Assembly (NCBI GenBank): GCA_031308135.1
Contig: JAHLJT010009355.1
Span: 3,223,217 to 3,287,216, forward strand
DNA: 64,000 nt
Source: Acheta domesticus
Taxonomy: Eukaryota > Arthropoda > Insecta > Orthoptera > Gryllidae
Direction of reading: 5' to 3'
The notes beneath the pieces were generated by a model. The model was not told the DNA's origin, ran no database searches, and was given only the letters and a program-made list of their open reading frames with translations. Below, in pieces: positions 21,450-31,440 of the stretch (its first letter is position 1; each line of letters opens with the position of its first letter). Both the position numbers and the translations under genes were made by a program.

Positions 21450-21640
21450 ATTTAGATGCGTTTTTTAAACAAATCCTTCATATTGTAAAAGTCAAAGTGC
21501 AATTCGTCACGTCTCCGTGAAGTTCTCTTTCTTTAGAGACCTCATTAATAAATATTGGTTGCGTGTGATAGCCGCAAAGGGAAGGTTTACTACTAAAATA
21601 ACATAGGAGACGATGCTATGTACAAAATACGTGTACGATG
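21450..21640 (+). repeat. dispersed repeat also present at 32125-32290
   Basis: About 180 bp containing AAAGTCAAAGTGCAATTCGT and TTCTCTTTCTTTAGAGACCT, followed by GGTTGC...CGCAAAGGG and TAGGAGACGAT. The same order of blocks is found at 32125-32290. The gypsy element is inserted at its left edge. Family not recognised. Confidence 0.75.
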
Positions 21641-21754
21641 CGTAAGCAAACTGGGTCGCATATGCCTTGCAGCGTCTGGGCGGAAAACGAAGTTCTGCTG
21701 TTTTATTGAGTCGACGACTCGTTTAAGAAAACAGAGCGTCGGTCGGCAGAGTGT

Positions 21755-22547
21755 GACATCAGCCAGATTGATCGGGGAATATCAATGTTGGTGAAAATCT
21801 TACTGATGGTTTAGCCGCTAGCTTTGTTCACAGACGGACAGACAGTTTTGCCGTCAATGGAACTTTCGGTATCAAGAACCCACAAAACATGGATTCTGCC
21901 TATACAATGGGATAGAGTTTTTCTTCTATATTTAGCAACTGGATTTATCCACCTTTTTGTTACCAGGGCCCAACAGCAAGATAGAACTAGTGGTGCTACA
22001 GAATGGCACAGACTTTCCCGTATCAGTTTCCTATTGCCTTGGGGCTTCGCTAGCTATCCGGAATTGCCACATACTCTTTCTTGCCAGCTGTCATCTATCA
22101 CCCCCAAAAGTACATTTTTTTGTCATTTTCTTAATTTTTCGGATTCCTATTGGTAGAACGGAAACAATAATTTTAGAATATTAAAGAACACAAAATGCTA
22201 GTCATAAATGCCAAATTTCTTTCAAAAATTATGTGCTGTTTAAGAGACAATCGCGTTTTAGCGCTACTAAAAATGCGAAATTTGAAGCTCATTTTCACAG
22301 AAAATGTTTGAGTTTTCAAAATACATTATTTGAAGTTATTTGAAGCACTTATACTCACAAATATAATAATGTTTACAAATTGCCGGAAATGTGCATATTA
22401 AAGATGTGAGAGATCTTTCAAAAAAATTACAATTATGTAATTTTTGAAAAAAACAAAAAAATAACTCAAAATAAACTTTACGTCATATTAAAGAGTGTAA
22501 TTATCACTATCTGTTACGAAAGTTTCAAGAAAAAATTTGCAGCCATT
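21755..22547 (+). repeat. (GACG)n repeat family, copy 1, left part
   Basis: Contains the end of one unit (GGTTTAGCCGCTAGCTTTG, a short GACGGACAGAC tract, then CGGTATCAAG and GCAACTGGATTTATCCAC). From 21978 the start of another follows (AACTAGTGGTGCTACAGAAT), with matching order at 54497-54700. It is interrupted at 22548 by an LTR and resumes at 24457 with a CCAT duplication. No coding capacity recognised. Confidence 0.8.
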
Positions 22548-24456
22548 GTAATGATTTCATTATTCCTAGGAATACTTCAAAACAATAGTGGACAAAAGAA
22601 TAACTATTTAAGATCTATAGTCTATGATGTACACAACGTGTATTAGAATCAATGAACAAGACAAAAGAACAGCGCGCCGCGGAAGGTATATCTCGATCGT
22701 TCTGGAGACTTTTATGGGGTCAACAAATGCGGAAAGAAATTTTGAATAACCATTTAGTTGAAGAAGAATTAAACGAACGCTGTATTTTTTGTTTAAACGA
22801 GATCGGACGACGAATTCCCTTAAAATTGTAATTTGAAAATTTAGAATGAAATCCCAGTCGAACAGGTCAAATGGCATAACTTGAATTATCGAGATTTTGC
22901 GAAGAAATGCTGATTAAACAATGAGATGCGGCGGGAATCGTCGTAATAGGAATTAAACAAAATTTATACATGGTTTAGAGAGTTATAAAAACATTGAACA
23001 TTCTAAATAAATAAATATTGCAAGCTAACAATACTACCAAACAAGCGACGATTTACTGCTGGGGAATGTCGACAGAAAATTAGCATTTTCGACGGGAAAT
23101 AAATAGAAAACTGCTGTTTCGACAAGAAATCTTTAACATTGGGGAAAAGCTAAAGCGAACGAACACGAACACAAGTTAAAACGGAAAATAATGACCATTT
23201 TAGAAAATTTTGTGGAAACAACAATGAAAAAAAGCGAAAGGGATTTCGCCGGCATTTTTCATAAGCGAGTCAACATGTTAAATCGAAATGATTTTGAGCA
23301 CACTTCGGTCTAGTCAGCGGTCGAGAGAACGTGATCCCCACGTCCGTAGTATTCGTGATTTGTTTCACTTTTCGGACTTAGATATTTTTTGGAGCGGTGG
23401 AGCTAAAGTAATTGATGAACGTATAACTGGGCGGACGTTGGCAATGCATTAATACTTGAAGAGAGAAGAAGTATTTTTGGTAGTGAATTTGTGATGCAAG
23501 TGTTTGGACAATTTTTTTTGGAGAAATACTGAAGAGAACCGGCCCGTGCACGAGTGGAGCGTGCGTGGACATCCGATGCGTGCGAGTGGACGCGCGTAGG
23601 ATCATCGGACCGACAACAACGCTGTTTTCGACGAGGCAGAGAGAAAGGGAAGTGACGCACTCGCGAAATAATTAAAGAAAAAAAATCAGCTTTGAACTTG
23701 TGCACATCAAACGTAACAAACATTCATGAGACTTTTGAAATTTACGGAATTTCAAGCGGAATGAGTATAATATCATAATTTGTAGGCTGGTATTTAGTAA
23801 TTGTTAGGTTTCATTTTTTTTTCTCATTGTTGCATTGAAGTACGTACGTACCTAGTATTGATTGGCAATAATATTGAGTTTTTTTTGTTTTTTTTTTTTG
23901 TTTTTTGTAAAAGGAATTCCTAAAGATTCATAAACGATCAAACGACTAACTAATGGCCATTGGAATAGTAATGAATTGTAAATTCATGTAATGGGGTAAT
24001 GTTAATGTTAAAGAAACCCATAGCCACATTGCCAAGCGTATGTAAATGCTCATGTGCCGTGTAGTGTTGACGGAAGAATTAGAAAATGAAAAAGGGGAAT
24101 TAAAATTCTTGTTTTCTTGCTTGAAATATATATGTTTTATTTCCGTATTTAGTAGCCCTGTGCATGCTGTGCTGTTAAGCGTTGTTTACAGGTACTTCCC
24201 GTACGGGGCCGTCCACGACCTACGACCCAAATAAAATTTTATGCAACACCCTCAGATAGTAACATTGACAGATTGAATAGCGGTAAGAAAGGTATGGTTG
24301 CATTGGCTCCAAAGTACAGAGCAATTCAGAGAAAGGGGAATAAATAAACAAGGGAGGTATAGAGAGGGGCAAATTGAACGTGAGGGAGGGAATACCGTTG
24401 CATTGGCAGCCCAGCGTGGGGCAAATTGACCGTGTAGGCGAGGGAATACCGTTGCA
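22548..24456 (+). mobile_element. near-solo LTR, plus strand, with duplicated LTR end
   Basis: A complete LTR (22548-24402) matches 19607-21449 in reverse complement with a net 12-bp length difference. It is followed by a primer-binding-site-like segment (24403-24422), then about 34 bp repeating the last part of the LTR and again ending ACCGTTGCA at 24456. The whole is flanked by CCAT at 22544-22547 and 24457-24460. Background-repeat sequence resumes exactly there, as comparison with 55050-55090 shows. This is an element that has lost nearly all its interior and most of its second LTR. Confidence 0.88.
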
Positions 24457-25510
24457 CCATATATGAGAAAATGGCGTTTGAGCATTTCTGAAAATGCCGA
24501 AATTTGAGCTACTTTTCACAGAAAACGGTAGTGTTTTCGAGAAACTTTACTTGACATTATTTAAAGCATATGTACTCATAAATATAATAATGTAAAAAAA
24601 TTGCCGATAATGTAAATATTAACGACGTGAGAGACAAGTAAAAAAATTACATTTTTGTAATTTTTGAAAAAAAACCAACCCATAGACCAATATGCCTTTT
24701 ATGTCATCTGATAGAGTACATTTACCACTATCCCTACCAAAAGTTTAAAGAAAAAATTTGGAGCCGTTTTTGAGAAAATCTTGTTTTTGTAATTTTTTAA
24801 TGTTGAAGATTTTGAAAAACATTTACATGACCTTTATGAAAGAACTCAATATGCAGAACAAATTTTATTTGAAGAAAAAATCTCTAACTTCAATTTTGTA
24901 GTTGGAGAAAGACGACGAAAAAATTCAAACTTTCACAATTCTCGAAAATTCAGAGTTATCCGGGAAAATCGGACCTACGCCATGTTAATAATTGTATTTT
25001 ACTCTATTCATACAAGAAATTTAAAGAAAAAATTTGGAGCCGTTTTTCAGAAAATCCCTGGGGGGCTTCATATAAAGTACCTCCAAATTTTGAAGAACCT
25101 TTTTCAATATCTCAAAGCTTCGACTAGAATCAGATCGACCGGGGAATATCCATTTTTTAAGAAATCGAACTATGGCTTAGGCGCTAGCATTGTTCACAGA
25201 CGGACGGACAGACGGACGGACAGACGGACGGACGGACGGACAGACGGACGGACGGTCAGACGGACGGACGGACGGACGAACGGACGTTTTCCTTTCAATT
25301 GGGTTTTCGGTATCAAGGACCTAGAAAACAGGGCTTCTGGCTACACCACGTGTTAGGGGATTTTTTCTTAATTTAGCAACTGGTTTTATCCACTTATTCG
25401 TTTTCACGGCCCGGCAATTAATTTTTTTCCGCCGAAAATTGGCCATTTGTTCGCGCAGCATTACATAACTTTCCCTATACTACGTATATCACTCCGTGTA
25501 TACGTACGTA
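24457..25510 (+). repeat. (GACG)n repeat family, copy 1, right part
   Basis: Continues the unit interrupted at 22547: TGAGAAAATGGCGTTTGAGC, then blocks with GAAAAAATTTGGAGCCGTTT, GGCGCTAGCATTGTTCACAGA, the tetranucleotide tract at 25198-25286, and the closing block with CGGTATCAAGGAC, CTACACCACGTGTTAG and GCAACTGGTTTTATCCACTT. Same block order as 54497-55975. Confidence 0.85.
25198..25286 (+). repeat. GACG/GACA tetranucleotide tract
   Basis: About 89 bp of GACGGACGGACAGAC-type tetranucleotides at the fixed internal position seen in the other copies of this family. Confidence 0.95.
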
Positions 25511-26090
25511 TACGGGAAAGTAAAAAGTGAGAAAATGTGAAAAAAGTTTTAGACGCTGGTAAGTGGGGAGCGGATTGCTATGATTTTTGCATATTTTTGT
25601 CCATTGATTCAACGTATAGCTAAGTGAAATTTCTTGACAGTTGGTTAGAATTGAATGCTATTGAGTGATCTCTAAAATGTTTAATCTTTTCATAGAATCT
25701 ATTGATTTGTGATTTGTGTATTGATTTTCATAGAATTCATTGATTAAAAGGAACTTGTCATAGTTTGAGTATTTTTTTTCTTTTCTATGGAATGTATTTA
25801 TGAATATGTTTCTATGAATATTTCTTAATTTACTTTTTAAACCAGACAGAAGAAATGCAACAATACATTTTAAGGTGAATATTTACTTCAATTATTTCTC
25901 CTGCGAAGAAAGGTAGATTATATTAGGTTTTGCCCAAAAATATATGTTTTCATTCCGAGCTTCTCCTGAATTTCATCAAGAAAGGTTTATACAGGACATA
26001 AATATTGTAAATTTTAATTGCATTTTAAAGTGTATATTTAAGAATGTTTTGGTCGTAAATTCACATTTTTAAAAACACATATTTTTAGGA
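25511..26090. other. AT-rich stretch, no feature seen
   Basis: No repeat end, frame or RNA signal recognised. Confidence 0.5.
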
Positions 26091-26219
26091 AATAGAAATC
26101 CTCTTCTGCTGGTGGGTGTCAGCTGGGGAGGGCGAGGGGGAAAACTGAGAAGCTCGCGCAGACGAAAGAGGTTATGGAACGAGATTATAGTACGAGAAAG
26201 TGTGTGCCATTTGCTGTGT

Positions 26220-26600
26220 ACAGCATTTGAAGCTGGCGCGCGCGCAGCTGTACGCCGCGCGCCACCGAGCTCGCCGACCCGGAACGCTGGCCAGCGAGCA
26301 AGCAAGCCGCGAGGCGAGGCTAACCCAGGCCACGCCGGCCCTATATAGGTGGGAGCAGGTGGCGGCAAAGGCAGTCAGGCAGTAGCGGTCTGAGGAGCAC
26401 CGCGGCACAACGGGGAGACAGCGCAGTGGAGTCGCTGGAGAGAGCCTGCAGCCAGGAGGGGAAACACACGCGGAGAGGCCGCACCAGGGGCGTGCGGAAT
26501 ACGACGCGACTACCAGCCGGGATGGCGCCGGCTTAGTGATGCATGGCGAGATGCGCGCTGGATATGCGCACGGCGGAGTCGCGCAGTCAGACGTGTGTTA
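26220..26600 (+). promoter_or_regulatory. GC-rich TATA-containing promoter-like island
   Basis: A sharp rise in G+C and CpG in otherwise AT-rich DNA. CTATATAGG at 26340-26348 is a good TATA box on the plus strand, and a TCAGTC-type initiator candidate (GGCAGTCAGGCAGT) lies about 28-33 bp downstream. An AATAAA signal occurs at about 26718. It could be the promoter and 5' exon of a host transcript, or the U3/R of an unrecognised LTR; I found no TG...CA ends or flanking duplication to support the latter. No protein frame follows convincingly. Confidence 0.35.
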
Positions 26601-27027
26601 CAGAACTGGTGCTAAGTGACGCACTGGTGGGACACAGACTTTAGCGCTAATGCCAACAGACAAGGAAATAGCTCCTGGTATATTTTGTGGTATAATGTAA
26701 ATATGTTGGTTAAAAGAATAAATAAATTGTTGGTTAAGATAACGACTTTCGTTCATTTTGGGAACATAACACCATTCTTCGCACCACTAGTTCCAACTTC
26801 ATGCGACATTTTCAGAGCGTCGCGTTCCAATCCTCCCCTGCTTCTTGCCACATGTTTTTTGTTTATTGTTTTATGTATGATATTTACATAGCTCAGTTAA
26901 ATTCACTCTGCGTTTGTTTGTTGACTTACTAAGTTAAGTAAAATTAAACTTACGGCTAGCATTGCGGTCACCTCCCATCAGGGTCCATTTCCAGGGAAAA
27001 TTGATTTAGAAATATGTGAAAGGGTAC

Positions 27028-27540
27028 TCATTTTTATTCTTGTGGAGTAGATTGGGTTTCTGATTGGTTGAATCCGGTTACATTTGGTATCTGCAGTAAG
27101 TTGGAGTAGAATTGGGTGGATAAGTGTAGGATGTGCTGGGTTATGGGTTGGAGATTGAATTCTTTATGGAGCTGTGCATTAGATATGAACCATGGTGCGT
27201 TGGTAATGGTCCTTATGAATTGATTTTGGATAACTTTGGATTTTTTTAAGATTCGTCTTAGCGGAAATTTAGCCATATTTGGTACGCATGCAGTAGGAGG
27301 GGTCAGTGGCCTATCTACGGTATGCCAGGCATGGCACGTGCCATGGGCGCCACTCACAAGGGCAGTATTTACAGTATACCCGTTAAAACAAACAACAACA
27401 ACCTTAATTTCAAGCATCCCCTCAGGGGCGCAAATTCTATGCTTGCCATGGGCGCCTGAATGCCTAGATACGCCTCTGGGAGGGGTCTACCTATTGTTTT
27501 ATGTAGTTGACTCCGATTATAGTGAACTTATGGGGACTAA
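27028..27540 (-). pseudogene. jockey-like RT C-terminal fragment, split by a MITE
   Basis: On the minus strand, residues KSKVIQNQFIRTITNAPWFI and SNAQLHKEFNLQPI match the conserved region after the thumb of jockey-clade reverse transcriptases (usually ...RTITNAPWYVSN...LH.DL...). Only about 85 codons remain, with at least one frame change just upstream (QIW-like segment near 27285). A 175-bp hAT-type MITE (27304-27478) interrupts the upstream part. Sequence beyond 27487 is probably the same element but too decayed to read. It is a different family from the copies at 2931 and 45958. Confidence 0.75.
27304..27478. mobile_element. hAT-type MITE, 175 bp, 8-bp TSD
   Basis: Flanked by GGAGGGGT at 27296-27303 and 27479-27486. 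Ends are inverted: CAGTGGCCTATCTACGGTAT at left, and CAGAGGCGTATCTAGGCATT read inward from the right. Both ends also carry a GCCATGGGCGCC block. Non-coding. An 8-bp duplication with a CAG start fits hAT. Confidence 0.9.
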
Positions 27541-28084
27541 CATTTTTGGTTCTCTATAATATAGATCCACTCAATTCAATGATGTCAAAATTAAATGGAA
27601 TTTCTCCACAACGATTGATTTCATTAATGAGATCAATAAAATGCATTAACAGACTGAACTGAAAATTTTAATATATTTGTTTGTCCTTATATAATAAATT
27701 ATTTCCAATTGTTTGCTTCGTACATTTTCAATAATAATTTCTCTAGATCCTTCTTCAGAGTTTGTGCTTTCTCCATACTTGATTCTGCATTTCCCATTGT
27801 CTCGGAGGATCGTAATGCAGCCTTAACAACCTTCAATGCCTCTTGCACTATTGTAAGTTCCTCTCTTCCACGAGTGGTCGATATTTTTGGCCTTTGGCCG
27901 ATATTTTTTTCAAGCTGCCTAGTATTGGAATTTGTGGCACGGAGGTGATATATTCTTTTCCAGGAGGGAATTAATTTCCTAAAACCGAGGCTCACTATAA
28001 CCGAGGTTCATGTTCGTTACAAGCGAGTCTTCTTGTGCTTATTTGCATTGTAAGTGAAACGGGACTAGAGACTTACGTTCACTT
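27541..28084. other. no feature firmly identified
   Basis: Contains a 98-codon minus-strand frame (27995-27699) with a charged, possibly helical C-terminal half (ALKVVKAALRSSETMGNAES). I recognise no family and consider it weak. Confidence 0.4.
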
Positions 28085-28609
28085 ACTTACACTAAAGGAC
28101 GTGAGTAATCGCTCTTACTTTGAGCAATTACTTCATTGGTGAATAAATGCTCGGCCGATAAGCTATTGCTCACTTTTCGTATGAATAAAATCGAGAATTT
28201 CCTTCTAATGCGAAGCATTTACTTCGCATTTTCGGAGCAATCTTTATAGGTGACTCAGATCGTATTGAATGGATACGAGAGAGGTTATACACGACTTTTG
28301 TGAGCTATGTGAGGTTTTTGGTAGTGAGTGAATGAAGGGTGGAAGATTTCTTACGATTTTGCCAACAATGCACGACGACTGTACCACTTAACCCAACACG
28401 GTCGACGCCATCAGGAACAAGTACGCCTCGCGCGGTAACGTAGACAAAACAGACGAAAATCAACCAGTCGCCGCAGATCAATTCGTAAGCAATTACTCAG
28501 AGAGAAAGAGAGAGACAGAAGGAAAGGCTCCAAGTTTCACGAAACTTTTTATTCATTTGAAAAGAAGCAATTGATTATGAGAGGTAGTAGTTCCTACTTT
28601 ACTTACATG
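28085..28609 (+). repeat. 0.54-kb dispersed repeat, copy A
   Basis: Parallels 34485-35036 block by block: GAGTAATCGCTCTTA, AGCAATTACTTCATTGGTGA, TTTCGTATGAATAAA, AGAGAGGTTATACACGA, AACAATGCACGAC..TGTACCACTTAAC, TTTATTCAT and AGTAGTTCCTAC. Non-coding. Both ends carry short TTACTTAC/GTAAGT-type motifs, but I cannot define terminal repeats firmly. Family not recognised. Confidence 0.75.
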
Positions 28610-28751
28610 GCTGTCCGGGAGACGCCGTGTCCAAAGCACAGGTGCCAACGTTTTCTGCGACCTTCATCCGGGCGTAATGCGGGGGAAGGTCACAGAATGG
28701 CGGCCGAAACGTTGGCACCTGTGCCTTGGACGCGGCGTCTCCCGGACAGCC
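28610..28751. mobile_element. hairpin MITE-like element, 142 bp
   Basis: Almost the whole segment folds on itself. The left arm starts GGCTGTCCGGGAGACGCCG, and the right arm ends CGGCGTCTCCCGGACAGCC. Complementarity continues through GTGCCAACGTTT and GACCTTC to a small loop. It interrupts the right end of copy A. Flanks (TACTTACAT / AAGTATGA) show no clear direct duplication. Confidence 0.75.
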
Positions 28752-29216
28752 AAGTATGACTCGCGCAACTTTTCTTGAACGATGGATTGAAGAAATGCGA
28801 GTAGAGGGGGGGTATTAGTTACGAAATCAACCCCTAGAATTTATGAACCAATGCCAGTATCTGGAGAATCAGTCATGTCTTCGCAAAATTCTCAATAACT
28901 TGCGTTTATAACGTTCTCAGGAGTTCGAGGTATCTCCTGTGATGGATCTTCACCTGCTTCGGTCATCTTCCTTTAGATTTTTGGAGAAAATCACGGACAG
29001 AAGTTGTTGTCCTGAACAGAAAATTGTTTCGATTTCGCTCCAGTGAAGATGTGTTTAGAATGTGCACCAGTGCGCGCTGCTTTTGCTGTCGACTGTTTAT
29101 TGTGCCAGAGAGGGGGAAGCGAGGTCACCGTTCAAGAAAAGTCGCGCGGTTAAAAAGTAGTGAGTCCGGCCGCGGAAGCCCACGCTCCCTATAGTTCCTA
29201 CTCGTAGTCGAGAGCA
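28752..29216. other. interval with a possible short inverted-repeat pair
   Basis: GACTCGCGCAACTTTTCTTG at 28758 is nearly the reverse complement of CAAGAAAAGTCGCGCGG at about 29130, so the interval may be a small non-autonomous element of about 390 bp. No duplication found; no coding frame. Confidence 0.3.
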
Positions 29217-29227
29217 ATTGCTCTGGA

Positions 29228-29775
29228 TTGATTGATTGATTGATTCGTGTTTCCGGGCGCGTCAACTACTTAGGTCATTGGTCCGTAAGTGTAGTGCGTG
29301 TTTTTTCTCGGGAGGTGGCGATGATCTTTTCCCCGCTGGATGGCGAGATCTGGCGCCGACCTACCGTCGACTAGCGGGGTTTTCCCCTCAATCAGGTATC
29401 TCCCACCAGCGGGGCACCGCCCCAGTCGGGATAAGCTGTAAGCTCCCGACCGGTCTCCCGACATGTGTGGTAGTGTAATGCATGTTAGTGTAAGTGTATG
29501 TGTAAGGGAAGAGGATAGGACAAGGAAGAGGAAGGAAAGATCGCGCGCGGTCCGTGGCCGTTTCTCAGGGTACTGCTCCTGCGTTCGCCTGGTGTTGATG
29601 GGAGAAACCACGGAAAACTACCGATCAGAGCAGCCGGCCGCCAGAATTCTCCTCCAGACAGCGACTGAATTCGACCTAGCTGACAAGCTAGTGTCGAAAA
29701 TCCTGAACCTAGGAGCTCCCGGTCAGAGGGACTGCAGTGACATCGGTTGATGCACTGAGTCACCTCTCCCGGTGA
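29228..29775 (-). mobile_element. tRNA-derived SINE, copy 2
   Basis: Same body as 1842-2374 and in the same orientation. Begins (plus strand) with four TTGA tail units and ends with the tRNA-like head (GATGCACTGAGTCACCTCTC). Flanked by an 11-bp duplication with one mismatch, ATTGCTCTGGA at 29217-29227 and ATTTCTCTGGA at 29776-29786. The B box is damaged (CCTGAACCTAGG). Confidence 0.82.
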
Positions 29776-29821
29776 ATTTCTCTGGAGCAGTTACTCATTT
29801 GAATTCGTCTCGGCCAGCGCC

Positions 29822-30012
29822 GTGAGCGCGGGTGGGGGGGCGGGGCGGGGCGGGGCGGGGGCGCGGCCCGTGTGGCCTCTCGGCGGTAAATCTCGGCGAA
29901 GCGGACAGCGCGCGTGGCCGCGCTCATTAAGGCGCCGAGGGCCTTCCCCGCCCTCCTGCCCCGGCGGCGCGGCGCGGCGCGGCGCGGCGCGCGGGCGGGA
30001 ATCTCCAGCGCA
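29822..30012. promoter_or_regulatory. very GC-rich CpG island with GC boxes
   Basis: About 190 bp of extreme G+C. It has four consecutive GGGGCGG units near 29838-29862 (Sp1/KLF-type GC boxes, also a G-quadruplex candidate), and a GGCGCGGCGC run near 29962-29992. It contrasts sharply with the AT-rich sequence that follows. Could be a CpG-island promoter; no TATA box or protein frame is evident, so direction is unknown. Confidence 0.4.
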
Positions 30013-30935
30013 ATGACTAGACACCGGAGTTTTATGCAATTACATATATTTTGTCTTTCTACTTACTCTAAATCTCAAATACCTTACTCTCTACTTACTC
30101 TCTTCTCAAAATTGTAATTTTGGCAAATCATAGCCGTCCTAACACAATATCGATTTTTTTCGTTACATATTTTTACATATTTAGTACTATATTACATATT
30201 TACATATTTGCTGTTTTCACAATATATTTTCTTATTTTATCAATTTTCTTCAACTTAATTTCATATTTTTATGAAAAGCTGTATTTTTTTAATATCAGCA
30301 TTTTCCCTACATTTTTGGGAAATCTACGTGTCCAAAATATCATTGACACCGCGTTTTGTGATCTATTACCTTAATTCTTAGAAGAATTTGCGATCGCCAA
30401 CGTGATCACTTCGATGAAGATGCTAAGGTGTATGTTTGCTGGTCGTATATCTCGCCAGTTTGTGCGATGGCTTCTATTGCGATTAGTCTGGCTACTAAAC
30501 TACTGTCCTGGATTACAATATATTACGCTGTAACTACTGACGAGAAAGTTGTGTGATGTAAAGTGAGCAGTTTTTTAAATGTAAATTCTTGCTATATAAA
30601 TTGATTTTAATTAGAGAATTTTAATATCACATGTTATATCCGATTTTACATATTTATTACAAATTCTGACAGTTTTCATTACATATATATGTACATATTT
30701 TTCCGTTCTCTAGTAATGATGGCGCGAGCCGTCTTTCAAAGCGTCACGTGGAACTAGACACTTTTGACAATCGATAAAGAATTGTTTTTTTTTTTTTCGC
30801 TCTCCCTACTATAGTATAAAGCAGAAAAGGCACTGGAATTGACCTCAACAATTCGAGCTTCAATTTTTGGGCGTAAAATACGTGTTTAAGGTTCTCTGAT
30901 GTAACTTCCCACTCCGTCAGGAGCAAGAGGTTTTA
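30013..30935. other. AT-rich stretch with recurrent ACATATTT motifs
   Basis: ACATATTT recurs about six times between 30160 and 30215 and again near 30645-30700, giving a mirrored look with the middle part less AT-rich (30390-30540). This resembles the ACATAT-rich arms of the foldback at 56357. It may be a decayed DNA element, but I cannot define ends. Confidence 0.4.
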
Positions 30936-31440
30936 TAGAGGTGGTTCCAAAAGTTTCCGGTCTGAATAAGATAACGCGTGTCTGTAAGAAAATCCTGTTG
31001 AGCATTATATAGTCTTATCTTTAATTGTTTTAATGATATAAGTTTGCAACCGACATCTCACCCAATTTTGTAGAGAGAGGTACTCGAGTAAGGTGCGGTG
31101 CGTGAAATGTCTTGGTGTTTGGTTCTTGACGATAACGCATCTGCGCCTACTCCTCAGATTCCAAAGAATGTCGTGAAGGACAAGGGCTTTGAGGAGTTAG
31201 ACCATTCACGGTCCAGACTGGGCACTTAGCAATGCCTACCACTTATCAAAATGAAGAAAAACTTTCGGGGAAGCAGAGTTTCTAACGAGTTTGAGGTGAA
31301 AGAAGCAGTTTTTTAGTATTTTTTTCAGAGGCCTAGAAATGATTGTATACAGATGTGAAAAGTGTGATGGAGTAAAGAATGATTAAGTTTAAAGGTTACG
31401 TAATTTTTTCTTTGTATCTAAAATAGAAGTTAGTGAGGCC
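30936..31440 (+). pseudogene. mariner transposase remnant
   Basis: Begins at a TA with GAGGTGGTTCCAAAAGTTTC, resembling mariner terminal repeats. From 31113 the frame reads WCLVLDDNASAPTPQIPKN. The DDNA is the position of the second catalytic Asp (usually HDNA), which would bind the metal ion for DNA cleavage. After a deletion or shift, KMKKNFRGSRVSNEFEVKEA (31247 on) matches the LKGRRF...EEVKEAV segment near the C-terminus. The proline-rich YSPDLAPCDF segment is missing, as are the N-terminal half and the 3' terminal repeat. Clearly inactive. Confidence 0.72.

Noticed and set aside
22608..22877. 89-codon minus-strand frame inside the LTR
   Set aside because: It lies antisense within the LTR, the matching region of the other LTR is not conserved as a frame, and no domain is recognisable.
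25498..25513. 16-bp perfect palindrome GTATACGTACGTATAC
   Set aside because: Short, in low-complexity TACG context, and without any other sign of function.
26069..26408. Overlapping frames in the GC island read as proteins
   Set aside because: GC-rich DNA lacks stops in every frame; the translations are Ala/Arg/Pro-rich and mutually overlapping.
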